Shown: positions 1 to 7,376 of the stretch, in pieces
Numbering within the stretch: the stretch's first letter is position 1
Layout of the letters: each line of letters starts with the position of its first letter
Origin: Brevibacillus reuszeri
GTDB lineage: Bacteria; Bacillota; Bacilli; Brevibacillales; Brevibacillaceae
Length of the DNA stretch: 35,338 nucleotides
NCBI RefSeq assembly: GCF_002897295.1
Contig: NZ_BEXF01000040.1
Span: 1 to 35,338, forward strand
Reading direction: 5' to 3'
The notes under the pieces: model-generated
Databases searched by the model: none
What the model saw: the letters and a program-made list of their open reading frames with translations, nothing else
Told to the model about the DNA's origin: nothing
Program-made: the position numbers and the translations under genes

Positions 1-95
1 GTCAGTTCATCTTCCTCTTTATTAAGAAGGTTACTAGCCATCCGATACGCTGCTGAAATTAACCCTTTCAGGTACATCCGTTTGACTTCATTCAT
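1..95 (-). CDS. Hypothetical protein, N-terminal part only
   Basis: A leftward frame opens at ATG (93-95) behind a good GGAGG site (about 104-108) and stays open to the window edge, so only about 31 residues are visible. They begin MNEVKRMYLKGLISAAYRMA and look like an amphipathic helix. The frame follows the tyrosine recombinase on the same strand and is probably the next gene of the phage early or middle operon. I do not recognise the family. Confidence 0.55.
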   Translation of the reverse strand, partial: MNEVKRMYLKGLISAAYRMASNLLNKEEDEL

Positions 96-137
96 GATTT
101 TTAACCTCCAAATTTAACTTAATTGAGACTGTGTATC

Positions 138-680
138 CTATAGGCTGAAATCCTCTACAGCCTTATCAATCAGGTCTTGCGTAATTCCGATATACTTCAA
201 CGTGATCGCTGGATGGCTGTGATTGAAAATCATTTGAAGCGTAGCAATGTCCCTCGTGCGCTGATAAAAATGATATCCAAAGCTTTTACGTAGCGAATGT
301 GTCCCGATCTCGCTGAGTCCAATCTTTCGGGCAGCTCCGTTGAGTATCTGGTAAGCGCGTACTCTGGTTATTGGCTTCGGTCTTTTCTCTGACTTGAACA
401 AAAAGTCATCATCATCCAGTCCTTCTGTATAACCCTGGATGTAACCTCGCAATGTCTTGTTTATCTTGAATCGTTTTGGCTTACCTGTTTTCTTCTCTGT
501 TATCACCAGATGTGTCTTGCCTCGAACATCCCCTACCTTCAAAGGCAGTATGTCGGAGATTCTTAATCCTGTGTTGACACCAAACGTTAGAAGAAATCCA
601 TCTCTCGCTGAATTTTCTCTCAACAGTTGCTTGAGCTCATTGAGTTTTTCTTTATCACGGATTGGCTCTACAAAGTTCAT
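138..680 (-). CDS. Small phage tyrosine recombinase (integrase catalytic domain only)
   Basis: This 180-residue protein carries the full tyrosine recombinase catalytic set: Arg40 in TGLRISD, Lys64 in the beta-hairpin, His128 and Arg131 in HSLRKS, His154 and nucleophile Tyr163 in YIGI. It lacks the N-terminal SAM-like core-binding domain of full integrases, which are about 300-400 residues. Short XerC/D-like proteins like this are common in phages of Firmicutes, where they sit near the end of the early region. It is unlikely to be the integrase that moves this element, because a large serine recombinase lies at the element boundary (12844-14406). It may resolve multimers or act on a second site. 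That role is inferred. Confidence 0.85.
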   Translation of the reverse strand: MNFVEPIRDKEKLNELKQLLRENSARDGFLLTFGVNTGLRISDILPLKVGDVRGKTHLVITEKKTGKPKRFKINKTLRGYIQGYTEGLDDDDFLFKSEKRPKPITRVRAYQILNGAARKIGLSEIGTHSLRKSFGYHFYQRTRDIATLQMIFNHSHPAITLKYIGITQDLIDKAVEDFSL

Positions 681-741
681 TTGAATCCCCCTTTTCTAGT
701 TGCACTTGATTGTGCTACGCTTCCGTCAGGAGCGTGATAAC

Positions 742-960
742 GTGGAAAAGTCGTTTTATTATGCAGTGAATTGGAGTGAAGTTAGCTACCTGAAAGAGGC
801 CCTAGACGCTATGGAGGTGCCTTATTCGATTGAACAACCTTCAGATCGTCTGCAACTGTCGCCAGGTGATGTCGCAGTAGTCTTTCCGGATTTACATGTT
901 CGTGTTTACAATCACATCCGCGAGCTGTTCAACGGTCATGGGCTACGCTATCCTGAGTAG
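742..960 (+). CDS. Small hypothetical protein on the opposite strand
   Basis: This rightward frame of 72 residues starts at GTG 742, nine bases after an AGGAG site (728-732). The frame is open further upstream to a TTG at 700, but no ribosome site serves that start. The protein is acidic and starts MEKSFYYAVNWSEVSYLKEA, with a later stretch GDVAVVFPDLHVRVYN that could form a small alpha/beta fold. It is the only rightward gene among the leftward early genes, and its last 13 bases overlap the 3' end of the convergent gene at 948-1181. I do not recognise the family. Confidence 0.6.
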   Translation: MEKSFYYAVNWSEVSYLKEALDAMEVPYSIEQPSDRLQLSPGDVAVVFPDLHVRVYNHIRELFNGHGLRYPE

Positions 961-1181
961 CCCTTTCTCTTCATCGCCTTATCAACCATAATGTTCATAC
1001 CTATGATTCGTTCTTTTGGCTCAGGCTTCGGTAGGGACTCTAGCCTTGCTCGTTCGTCCTCTGTCATGGGCCGTGTAATGCACTCACCCACAGCAGAGGT
1101 GATTTTGTCGTCCCTTCTCCTTGCTCTCATATCCGTACCATATCTATTTGGGGTACGTACTGCTTTGCTCATCTTCCACAC
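948..1181 (-). CDS. Small basic phage protein, unknown function
   Basis: A 77-residue frame starting with GTG at 1181; an in-frame ATG at 1172 is an alternative. A GGAG/GAGGGG purine run lies just upstream. The product is rich in Arg and Lys, with SKAVRTPNRYGTD at the front and MTEDERARLESLPKPEPKE in the middle. It follows recU in the leftward operon with a 15-base gap. No catalytic motif is visible. A DNA- or RNA-binding or structural phage role is possible but not shown. Confidence 0.65.
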   Translation of the reverse strand: MWKMSKAVRTPNRYGTDMRARRRDDKITSAVGECITRPMTEDERARLESLPKPEPKERIIGMNIMVDKAMKRKGYSG

Positions 1182-1196
1182 TTCCCCTCTCCGCTC

Positions 1197-1733
1197 TTAC
1201 GCAGCGTCTATGCCGATAAGCTTGTCCACATGGACCAGATAATCCAGTACAGCTCGATTTGTTTGAGTAACTAGGCATCCATATACTTCAAAGTCCTCGA
1301 TGGGGATGCTTTTACGTCCGCCGTTTTGAGCATGGAGCATTGCCATTCGAATGAAAGATAACGAGACAAAATAGGTTGCTTTTAACGCTGAAAACTCGAT
1401 CAAGAGGAAGCATACAGCACCCATTTTTTCTGTTTTCTCCAGGTGCTCAATCTGGTGTTTGCTGATGTTATCAAGATCAAACCTTGTTCTTTCTCGGGTG
1501 CTCTTCGCCTCAAAGTAAACAGCTCGCCCACGGTACACCCCATCGTAATCAACAGTCGATTTTTCTTCGAAGTACCCTGATAGAATACGGCTCCCTTTAG
1601 TCTTTGTGGGTTTGATCGGTGTTGGCCGCTTATGGATGAGCGCTATTCCAGCGCGTTCGTATTGTTCATTCGTGAAGTTCAGCAGGTCTTCAAATCCTTT
1701 ACCTCGGTTGGCTTGACTCACTCGCATTCCCAT
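1197..1733 (-). CDS. recU: RecU-type Holliday junction resolvase
   Basis: A 178-residue protein of the RecU/PBP-related factor A family, which cuts four-way DNA junctions during recombination. It has the RecU layout: an N-terminal NRGKGFEDLLNFTNEQY helix, a basic stretch, then the nuclease core DYDGVYRGRAVYFEAKST with acidic residues and the E-x-K catalytic pair, followed by ISKHQIEHL. Start ATG 1733 has AGGAGG seven to eight bases upstream. Within the phage it fits with YqaJ and RecT: the exonuclease and annealase make joints that RecU can resolve. Chromosomal RecU is about 200 residues, so this is a compact phage form. Confidence 0.9.
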   Translation of the reverse strand: MGMRVSQANRGKGFEDLLNFTNEQYERAGIALIHKRPTPIKPTKTKGSRILSGYFEEKSTVDYDGVYRGRAVYFEAKSTRERTRFDLDNISKHQIEHLEKTEKMGAVCFLLIEFSALKATYFVSLSFIRMAMLHAQNGGRKSIPIEDFEVYGCLVTQTNRAVLDYLVHVDKLIGIDAA

Positions 1734-1742
1734 GTCTTCCTC

Positions 1743-2432
1743 CTAAGCGATCCGTCGTGGCATCCAAGCTTCTACATACCTGATAACTTGTTTTAATTCG
1801 GTCCGTTTGACGTCTCGGTAGCTAGCAACAGTCCAACGGTCTTTAATTTCCCGGTACAGCTGCCTGAAGAGTTCTGCTCGACGTCTCGGGTCATGCTCTA
1901 TTTCGTAAATCTTGCGGGAAACAGCTTTTTGCAGCGTGCGCTGTTCTCCGTGATCCAACGTGATTTGTTCGTCAACCTTTTGCTCTAGTTCAATAAGCTT
2001 CTGGCTATGCGTATGAGCGATGGTTTTGACTTCTTCCATCTCCCCAGCAAGCTCAACTGTTAGCTGCAATGACTTGATTAGTGCCTGACGTTCATTCAGT
2101 GGCACAACGTTGGATTCTTTATGTGCTCCCAACTCTTCCCGAATCCGATGAAATTCAGAGATGTATTTTTCTTTGAATTCCATTGCCTGATGCCCTGTAT
2201 ATCCCATGACTAAGAGTGTGAATCCTTGTTCAGTCAGAAGGTATTTAGGCTTGTCCCTATTCATTGAGTCCTTGTATGAGATAGGCACGAAATTGTGCCG
2301 ACCAAATTCTTCACTGCAGCCTAGTTCTCGAATATCCTGGAGAACACGCTTATGTTCCTTGTCAAAGACTTCAGCAACAGTCAGGCTGTCTGTCACTGGT
2401 CGTCCATTCTCTATGAAAACAAGTTTGTTCAT
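1743..2432 (-). CDS. Rha-type phage regulator with ORF6C domain
   Basis: This 229-residue protein has two parts. Residues about 1-100 match the Rha family, phage regulators and antirepressors, with features DSLTVAEVFDKEHKRVLQDI and LTEQGFTLLVMGYTG. Residues about 165-229 match the ORF6C domain found at the end of phage antirepressors (VSRKIYEIEHDPRRRAELF, then WTVASYRDVKRTEL). A short coiled coil lies between them. The ATG start has AAGGAGG upstream. The gene lies between recU and the replication gene with gaps of 9 and 18 bases. It probably tunes the lysis-lysogeny or replication programme. The target is unknown. Confidence 0.85.
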   Translation of the reverse strand: MNKLVFIENGRPVTDSLTVAEVFDKEHKRVLQDIRELGCSEEFGRHNFVPISYKDSMNRDKPKYLLTEQGFTLLVMGYTGHQAMEFKEKYISEFHRIREELGAHKESNVVPLNERQALIKSLQLTVELAGEMEEVKTIAHTHSQKLIELEQKVDEQITLDHGEQRTLQKAVSRKIYEIEHDPRRRAELFRQLYREIKDRWTVASYRDVKRTELKQVIRYVEAWMPRRIA

Positions 2433-2450
2433 GATTGCCTCCTTGGTTGT

Positions 2451-3554
2451 TTATTTTCCAGCAGCTTTATCACGCTTAAGGTTTGCATATAAAGCTGCTA
2501 ATTCAGGGTCTTCCGAGATATGTTTGCCTCTCTCAAACTGCGTCCCGTTTTTTTCTTGCTCCATTTGCCATTGAACGGTTTGAGGAAGCTTGTCCATCAT
2601 CGGTACAACATTGTTTCTCCTTGTTTTTTGCTGGGGCTGACTTCGTACGGGCATAGGTTCTGCGTTCTTCCCATTAGCGACAGCCTTACTTCGCTCAAGC
2701 TTTTTCCATGCAAACGGCAAGCAGTAATTAACTGACGTTATCTTGTCACTCGGGTATCTTGGCTGATACTGATCAAAAGCTTCGTCTATCGCAGCGAGGA
2801 GAAGATCTGGTGTGCCACCGCTTGCAAGGAATGTCTGGATTTTTAGTGGCTCTTCGTTTTTCAGATAGTACATTTGTCCAGTTCGAGTTATCATTTTCTC
2901 TTCCACTCGCTGGCATATCATTTCAGCTTCGTTTAGGTCTTCTTCAACGATGGTGTCATTAATCCCGATTGCGCTATGTATCTCGTTCGTAGAAGAAGAT
3001 ATTTTAATAGATTTATTTAAAAGACTTTCTTTAGGCATCTCTCCATCCTTAGAGCCGCAAGGGTTTGGAGAGTTATCCCCATCATATTTTTCATTGTCGT
3101 CCGTCATGTTTTTCATTGATCCTGACAATGTTTTATTGCTTTGATCAATGTTTTGTAATAGTGTCGACAATAAAACATTGGTGACCTCAATGTTTTGTAA
3201 GCTGTTATTCACTAGCCTTTTCATATGCTCAGAAGAGGCTTTTTTCTTTCGCGGAATCGTCCACTCTTCAAAATTTTTGTTGAACATGATGATTCGAAAT
3301 TCAGGAAACCACTTTATGATTCTGTTTCCTTCCATGTGCTGCAGTTCCTCGCTTACTACATTCCGATACACGCCAACAGCTTCAAAGTCTGCGTAACTGT
3401 CGTACATCCAAGCCTTTTTACCGCATCCCCAGCTAAGCCTTAGTAAGAGGTCAATAACGCTTCTCTGGCGTTTAGAGAAGTCTCTCATTGTGATCTCTTC
3501 CCAGAGTGAATGGGCTATTCTGAGATGTGCGTCTGTAGGTTGTGGACTAGCCAT
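2451..3554 (-). CDS. Phage replication initiation protein, lambda O-like N-terminus
   Basis: A 367-residue protein. Residues 1-110 match the phage replication protein O N-terminal winged-helix domain (HLRIAHSLWEEITMRDFSKR, RSVIDLLLRLSWGCGKKAW), the part that binds origin repeats. A low-complexity, Asn/Ser-rich linker follows and is encoded by a cluster of iteron-like repeats (3104-3200). The C-terminal half (about 205-300) is helical and may recruit the helicase or its loader. As in lambda, the origin seems to sit inside the initiator gene. ATG 3554 is preceded by AGGAGGG. No DnaC-like loader gene is seen beside it. Confidence 0.8.
   Translation of the reverse strand: MASPQPTDAHLRIAHSLWEEITMRDFSKRQRSVIDLLLRLSWGCGKKAWMYDSYADFEAVGVYRNVVSEELQHMEGNRIIKWFPEFRIIMFNKNFEEWTIPRKKKASSEHMKRLVNNSLQNIEVTNVLLSTLLQNIDQSNKTLSGSMKNMTDDNEKYDGDNSPNPCGSKDGEMPKESLLNKSIKISSSTNEIHSAIGINDTIVEEDLNEAEMICQRVEEKMITRTGQMYYLKNEEPLKIQTFLASGGTPDLLLAAIDEAFDQYQPRYPSDKITSVNYCLPFAWKKLERSKAVANGKNAEPMPVRSQPQQKTRRNNVVPMMDKLPQTVQWQMEQEKNGTQFERGKHISEDPELAALYANLKRDKAAGK
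3104..3200. repeat. Iteron-like repeats, candidate phage replication origin
   Basis: Copies of CAATGTTTTRT lie at 3126-3137, 3146-3159, 3188-3200 and inverted at 3169-3180, with a degenerate copy (ATGTTTTTCAT) at about 3104. The forward copies are 20 and 42 bp apart, about two and four helical turns, so they face the same side of the helix. They lie in the linker coding region of the O-like initiator gene, where they produce repeated LQNI peptides, and the surrounding DNA is AT-rich. This matches the position of ori-lambda within gene O. Confidence 0.65.
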
Positions 3555-3571
3555 TTTTTACTTCCCTCCTC

Positions 3572-3940
3572 TTATGAAACGTCCATCTTATAGAGAGGCA
3601 GGAGCACTCGTTGTTGATACTCCACAAATGCTTGTCGACCAGCTCGCGTATTGTGAGCCTTCCAGTGGCACGTTCCCGTTTGTGTAACCGGACCGCATGC
3701 GAGAGCAACGTTCCACTGCTCTCCAGTACCTCCCTGGCTTCTGAATAGGATGTGGTGTGCCTCTAGCGTCCAAACTTGCCTTGCAGACTTCCTGCAAATC
3801 ACGCAGCAGGCTTTATCCCGTTCCCATACCTCATCCAGTACGTCAGCAGTGATTTTGCCTCGCTCTTTTTGCTTCTTCACACGACGCTTATGTTTTGGTT
3901 TTTGTACTGAACGAACTTCATCAAACATGCCCATTTTCAT
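3572..3940 (-). CDS. HNH endonuclease
   Basis: The HNH core is visible: a zinc-type CCVICRK pair, WTLEAHHILFRSQGG with the central histidines, then EQWNVALACG and CHWKAHN. The N-terminus is a Lys/Arg-rich tail. The start is chosen at ATG 3940, because AAGG elements just upstream support 3940 or the next ATG (3934). A longer frame opens at TTG 3958. The start overlaps the 3' end of the small gene 3921-4097. HNH proteins beside phage recombination genes are often homing-like or packaging-related nucleases. The exact role here is unknown. Confidence 0.8.
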   Translation of the reverse strand: MKMGMFDEVRSVQKPKHKRRVKKQKERGKITADVLDEVWERDKACCVICRKSARQVWTLEAHHILFRSQGGTGEQWNVALACGPVTQTGTCHWKAHNTRAGRQAFVEYQQRVLLPLYKMDVS

Positions 3941-4097
3941 CACCTTGCCTTCGTGCAAGCACTCTGTATTGGTTGATCAAGAGTGGTATCCATCCCGGAT
4001 AATTCCGCGCCATATATGCTTTCGCAAACCGCTTTAACGTCTCTGGATCGTCATACAGCCGATACAAGTCCGGGAGGGGAAACCATCGTTCTATCAT
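3921..4097 (-). CDS. Small phage protein, 58 residues
   Basis: The frame begins at ATG 4097, which overlaps the RecT stop codon by four bases (ATGA), a classic sign of translational coupling. It begins MIERWFPLPDLYRLYDDPET and continues with KRFAKAYMARNYPGW, so it is aromatic-rich and basic. It ends at 3921 inside the HNH gene, giving a 20-base overlap with that gene. The coupled arrangement recT, small gene, HNH suggests all three are translated from one message. I do not recognise the family. Confidence 0.65.
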   Translation of the reverse strand: MIERWFPLPDLYRLYDDPETLKRFAKAYMARNYPGWIPLLINQYRVLARRQGDENGHV

Positions 4098-5053
4098 TTC
4101 TCAGCTACCTCTTGTTCAGGTTCTTCTTGTTCAGGTTCTTCTTGCTCCTGTTCTACTACTTTGTAATCCACGTCAAAGATGTTGTCTGATTCAATCCCGT
4201 TATCTTTTCTCAGCTTCAGCACTGCTTCATCAGTCGCTAGCTTCTCTTGTACCTCAATGCTGATCGGCATATATTTTGCCATTTCTTTGATGCACGTTTT
4301 CTTGCACATGCTTTCAAAGTGATCTTTCCATGTACCAATTAATTTTCCGTCTTTCTTTGACTTAGAGTGAACCATCGCATGTTTCAAACACTGCTCCGCT
4401 GTCATAGTAACGAAATCAAACGATCCATCTTTTAATCGATACGCAGAATAGTAACGAACTGGTTTTCCTTCATCCTTCGCACTGCGCTCTCTAATAGCTG
4501 ATATTGCTTGCGCCATCATGATTTCCATGAAATCGTCTTTATTAGGAACAAAGTTCTCAAGGTGATGCAGCATATCGAAAGGAACATGGATGAGACGCTT
4601 GTCCTCTCCTTTGATATAAATAAACAGGTCATTCTCGTAGACCGTCTCTGCATATATTTTCGATACATCCCCAGTACGACGAATCAAATCAATCTGTCCT
4701 TTGTAACCAATCTGGAATTGGCATTCCATGAATCCTTGCTTATTTTTGTACGGAACAAGGTAGGCATGACCGATTAGGTTAGGCTCAAGCCCCAAGGTTG
4801 CGCAGTTCATAACTGCTCCTACAATAGATGCTGGCGTGCATTCAGCCAGTAATGGCGTCCTGCTGATAGCGGTTAATGTGATACGCGCTAAACGCTCTGG
4901 TGTCATATGCTTTGGAACGAGTGATTTTATTGCTTGAAAGTTATCGGCAAGCTCCTTTTTGATGACAGCATTAAAATTTTCAGCTTTTGTCATCGTACGC
5001 TGAGCCAATTGCCCGGCTAAATTCGACTGATTGACTGTCTTGGATTCCGACAT
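4094..5053 (-). CDS. recT: RecT single-strand annealing recombinase
   Basis: This 319-residue RecT/YqaK-family protein anneals complementary single strands in phage homologous recombination. Family features are clear: ITLTAISRTPLLAECTPAS, GAVMNCATLGLEPN, GHAYLVPY, ECQFQIGYKGQIDLIRRTG, and ARSAKDEG-type and KKTCIKEMAKYMP segments further on. The last 25 residues are an acidic EQEEPE repeat tail, typical of SSB-interacting or disordered tails. Its start overlaps the stop of the YqaJ nuclease by one base, so the pair is an exonuclease-annealase operon as in skin (yqaJ-yqaK) and lambda Red. Confidence 0.93.
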   Translation of the reverse strand: MSESKTVNQSNLAGQLAQRTMTKAENFNAVIKKELADNFQAIKSLVPKHMTPERLARITLTAISRTPLLAECTPASIVGAVMNCATLGLEPNLIGHAYLVPYKNKQGFMECQFQIGYKGQIDLIRRTGDVSKIYAETVYENDLFIYIKGEDKRLIHVPFDMLHHLENFVPNKDDFMEIMMAQAISAIRERSAKDEGKPVRYYSAYRLKDGSFDFVTMTAEQCLKHAMVHSKSKKDGKLIGTWKDHFESMCKKTCIKEMAKYMPISIEVQEKLATDEAVLKLRKDNGIESDNIFDVDYKVVEQEQEEPEQEEPEQEVAEK

Positions 5054-5922
5054 TACTCATCGCCTCCAATCACGCGGAATGTACGTCCACGTTTTCCCGT
5101 TTTCCATGTGAAGCAAAGATCCCCCTGAAAGTATGCTCTTTCACTTGTTTGCATGTAGCCCTTGATTTGGTTCTTGGCTGCTTCTTCTCGTTGCTCCGCA
5201 ATGCTTTTATCGGCCCTAGCTTGGTGTAATTCTTGGATGATCGGATATGCATCTTCTGGGAGCTCAATTGAGGAATCTGGTGCTGATTCTGCGAAAGTAG
5301 TCTTGAGGTACTCCGTGTCCTGATGAGAAAAGGCTGGGGGCATTTTAGCCATCACATGATCTTCCCAGAACCCCTTTTCGATGGTGATCAAATTCTTGAT
5401 TAACTCTTCATCACGCTCAATCACTCTCCATTGGAGATCCCATCCACCGATCAGAACGACGATAAACCACCTGTCTGCACCTGTAACAGCCATGTAATGA
5501 TTGCATTGGAGAATGTACTCTGTAGGAGCCTGTGTACCGGACCAGTCGTCTTTGCAATATTCAGATGTGTTCTTGCACTCTAAACCTGCGTTAAGCCCTG
5601 GTAACCAGCGGTCAATGTTTGCCAACATGAATGGGTGCTCAGGATGTTGGAATATTGCATTTTGCCGCCACACCTTATATCCGGTGTCCTCGGCAAACCA
5701 ATCAGCGATAACAGGCTCCAGTTTACGACCTGCTTTCATCTTTGGATTGTCTTCAACTGGCGGTAGTTCACCTAATTTCTCTAGATAAACTCCCATAGGA
5801 GATTTGTATCGGCTCATTCCACAAATGGCCGCAGCATCAGATCCACCAATACCTAAACGACGATATTCAAGCCAGTCTGCATGCTGCATGTTTAGTGTGT
5901 TAACCAAGCGTAAAGCTTGCAT
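5053..5922 (-). CDS. yqaJ: YqaJ-family phage recombination exonuclease
   Basis: A 289-residue YqaJ/lambda-exonuclease-type nuclease that resects DNA ends to feed RecT. It has the family opening DWLEYRRLGIGGSDAAAICG, then KMKAGRKLEPVIADWFAEDTG and LANIDRWLPGLNAGLECKNT, where the D...E-x-K residues bind metal. The end is coiled coil rich in Glu and Lys, then FTWKTGKRGRTFRVI. It starts at ATG 5922 after GGGAGG and overlaps recT by one base. The substrate role follows from the family; no odd features are seen. Confidence 0.92.
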   Translation of the reverse strand: MQALRLVNTLNMQHADWLEYRRLGIGGSDAAAICGMSRYKSPMGVYLEKLGELPPVEDNPKMKAGRKLEPVIADWFAEDTGYKVWRQNAIFQHPEHPFMLANIDRWLPGLNAGLECKNTSEYCKDDWSGTQAPTEYILQCNHYMAVTGADRWFIVVLIGGWDLQWRVIERDEELIKNLITIEKGFWEDHVMAKMPPAFSHQDTEYLKTTFAESAPDSSIELPEDAYPIIQELHQARADKSIAEQREEAAKNQIKGYMQTSERAYFQGDLCFTWKTGKRGRTFRVIGGDE

Positions 5923-5995
5923 TTCCCGTGCCTCCCTCTTGTTTTTTAGGGGTAATCACGCTAAGCTATAAGCAATCGAAATTCTTTTAGGTGTT

Positions 5996-6211
5996 TCATT
6001 CAGACTCCGTTGCCGCGGAGTCTTTCTCGTTGTCCAGGTTGACGTTTTCGAGGCTTGTCCAAAATTTTTCTCCCCTAAAATCACGCACCTGTACATCAAT
6101 ACCGTGATAGCTTTCGTTCGCATCCACGATGGTGATTTTTTGTTTTAATGTCCCTGTTTGCCCAATCAGATCGTTACGCTTCTTGTGTTTTATGGGTCCA
6201 TACCATCCCAC
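5996..6211 (-). CDS. Small phage protein, unknown
   Basis: I start this at GTG 6211 because AAGGAGG lies seven bases upstream. A longer frame to ATG 6253 would place that ribosome site inside the gene. The 71-residue product starts VGWYGPIKHKKRNDLIGQTG and has KITIVDANESYHGIDVQVRD, which reads like a small beta-barrel (SH3- or KOW-like), with an acidic tail. Its stop overlaps a 12-codon frame (MKHLKEFRLLIA) that I do not call as a gene. Function unknown. Confidence 0.6.
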   Translation of the reverse strand: MGWYGPIKHKKRNDLIGQTGTLKQKITIVDANESYHGIDVQVRDFRGEKFWTSLENVNLDNEKDSAATESE

Positions 6212-6398
6212 AATGTTCCCTCCTTTCTTGGTCACGAGGCTGCCGCGCCCCATCCTCTACGCGACCGTTGCAGCTCCAATGACTGCGCCACCATTTGCCT
6301 CGTTGTATATGTTTCTGGAGTTTTCTTGTTCCAGGGAGGTTCGAGCCTCCTTGCAAAATCAGTTCAACTGGTTCTGCAAGCAGGGCCGAAGCCCGCAT
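6212..6398 (-). other. Interval with hairpin and possible tiny peptide
   Basis: This 187-base gap in the early operon holds an inverted repeat on the leftward strand (about 6343-6373), CTTGCA...TGCAAG around CAGTT/AACTG, then AAGGAGG. After that site is a peptide-like frame, EQENSRNIYNEANGGAVIGA followed by ATVA and a stop. Its only in-frame start is CTG. A second frame (6174-6398, 74 residues, starting MRASALLAEPVELIL) is also open but its second half has an unusual Arg/Trp/Cys composition. Neither is secure, so the interval is listed rather than called as a gene. Confidence 0.35.
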
Positions 6399-6674
6399 TC
6401 ATACAAGTCTTTTCATTTCTCTTTTCTGTTCTTGTACAGCATCCCAATTATCTTGAGCAGAAAAGTCGTCCTTGAACTCCCAAATGCTCTCTAGCTCGCT
6501 CTGTAGCTCTGATGCTGCTGCATCCGTTCTATCCTCCAGCTCAAGCATTAGCTTCTTTATCTCGTCCTCCAGCGCTTCATTGGATACGTCAAAAGCTAAT
6601 AGTTCTTGTTGCTTCTGGCGTATGGGCTCAGTTCGTTCAACATGTTCAGGAAAATCAAGCAGTTGCGCGTTCAA
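6399..6674 (-). CDS. Small helical phage protein
   Basis: This 91-residue, strongly acidic and helical protein contains a likely coiled coil (ALEDEIKKLMLELEDRTDAA, then SELQSELESIWEF). The start is TTG 6674 (the codon gives N-terminal MNAQLLDF), with GGAGG nine bases upstream. The first 20 bases overlap the end of the gene at 6655-6927, pointing to coupling. Such proteins often act as adaptors or inhibitors in phage early regions. No family is recognised. Confidence 0.6.
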   Translation of the reverse strand: MNAQLLDFPEHVERTEPIRQKQQELLAFDVSNEALEDEIKKLMLELEDRTDAAASELQSELESIWEFKDDFSAQDNWDAVQEQKREMKRLV

Positions 6675-6927
6675 GATGAATTTCCTCCTTCACTTGTTCA
6701 GGAATTATGACTGGCTCCAGCTTGTTTAAAAAATCACGGAGGCGGCAAATCTCTTCCCAGTTTTGAAGTACAATTTCCTGCGGGTCTTCCCAGCCATCCC
6801 CACCCTTCAAAACGGATAAATCAGAGATTTTCAACGTTCCATTTTCTTGATATGACACCCAGCGATCCCATTTTGGATCAACGTTATCTATCGCAACATT
6901 ATCTTTACCCGAAGACGATTTATTCAT
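6655..6927 (-). CDS. Small phage protein, unknown
   Basis: A 90-residue frame with ATG 6927 behind AGGAGG at ideal spacing. The sequence has VDPKWDRWVSYQENGTLKIS and GDGWEDPQEIVLQNWEEICR, with several Trp residues and a mixed beta-then-helix pattern. It overlaps the next gene by 20 bases. No known motif is visible. The start, spacing and composition all support a real gene. Confidence 0.65.
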   Translation of the reverse strand: MNKSSSGKDNVAIDNVDPKWDRWVSYQENGTLKISDLSVLKGGDGWEDPQEIVLQNWEEICRLRDFLNKLEPVIIPEQVKEEIHLERATA

Positions 6928-6994
6928 GGGCTTGTCCTCCTGTATGAAGTTGTGGTATTCTTCCAGTACATTAGTTTTTTCTCGTAGCCGTCTG

Positions 6995-7360
6995 TTAGCC
7001 GCAGGCGGTTATTTCTTTATATCGAGCTGCAATGCTACTGATCATCGCTTGTTCACGAGCTTGTTTAATCTCCGTAACCTTATCTGCAATTCTTCTATCA
7101 CAGATGGGATTCAGGGCCATACCTCTTCGTTCTGTTCTGTCAGCACGTTCACGAAGTGATTTGATAATCCATCCCAACTCTTCCTCATCAACTGGTTCTT
7201 GACGTTTTACTTTGGTTGCGAGTATCCACCGTTTATTCTTTAGAAGATCAACAGATGTTAACGTTTCGCATCTTGCTGCTTCTATCAGAGCTGTGTGTAC
7301 GATGTCGCGGTCTGCACTCGACAATAGTGACAATGTTTCTGGTCCCAGATATGCAGTCAT
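6995..7360 (-). CDS. Hypothetical phage protein
   Basis: A 121-residue helical protein with LGPETLSLLSSADRDIVHTA near the front and RTERRGMALNPICDRRIADK in the second half. ATG 7360 follows GGAGAGAAGG. It lies 16 bases downstream of the small HTH gene in the leftward early operon. It could bind nucleic acid, since the C-terminal half is basic, but no known fold is recognised. Confidence 0.65.
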   Translation of the reverse strand: MTAYLGPETLSLLSSADRDIVHTALIEAARCETLTSVDLLKNKRWILATKVKRQEPVDEEELGWIIKSLRERADRTERRGMALNPICDRRIADKVTEIKQAREQAMISSIAARYKEITACG

Positions 7361-7376
7361 TTTCCTTCTCTCCTTT

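Noticed and set aside
6928..6994. Short frame of about 15 codons (MYWKNTTTSYRR) between two early genes
   Set aside because: No ribosome site of its own and it is just the region carrying the next gene's ribosome site.
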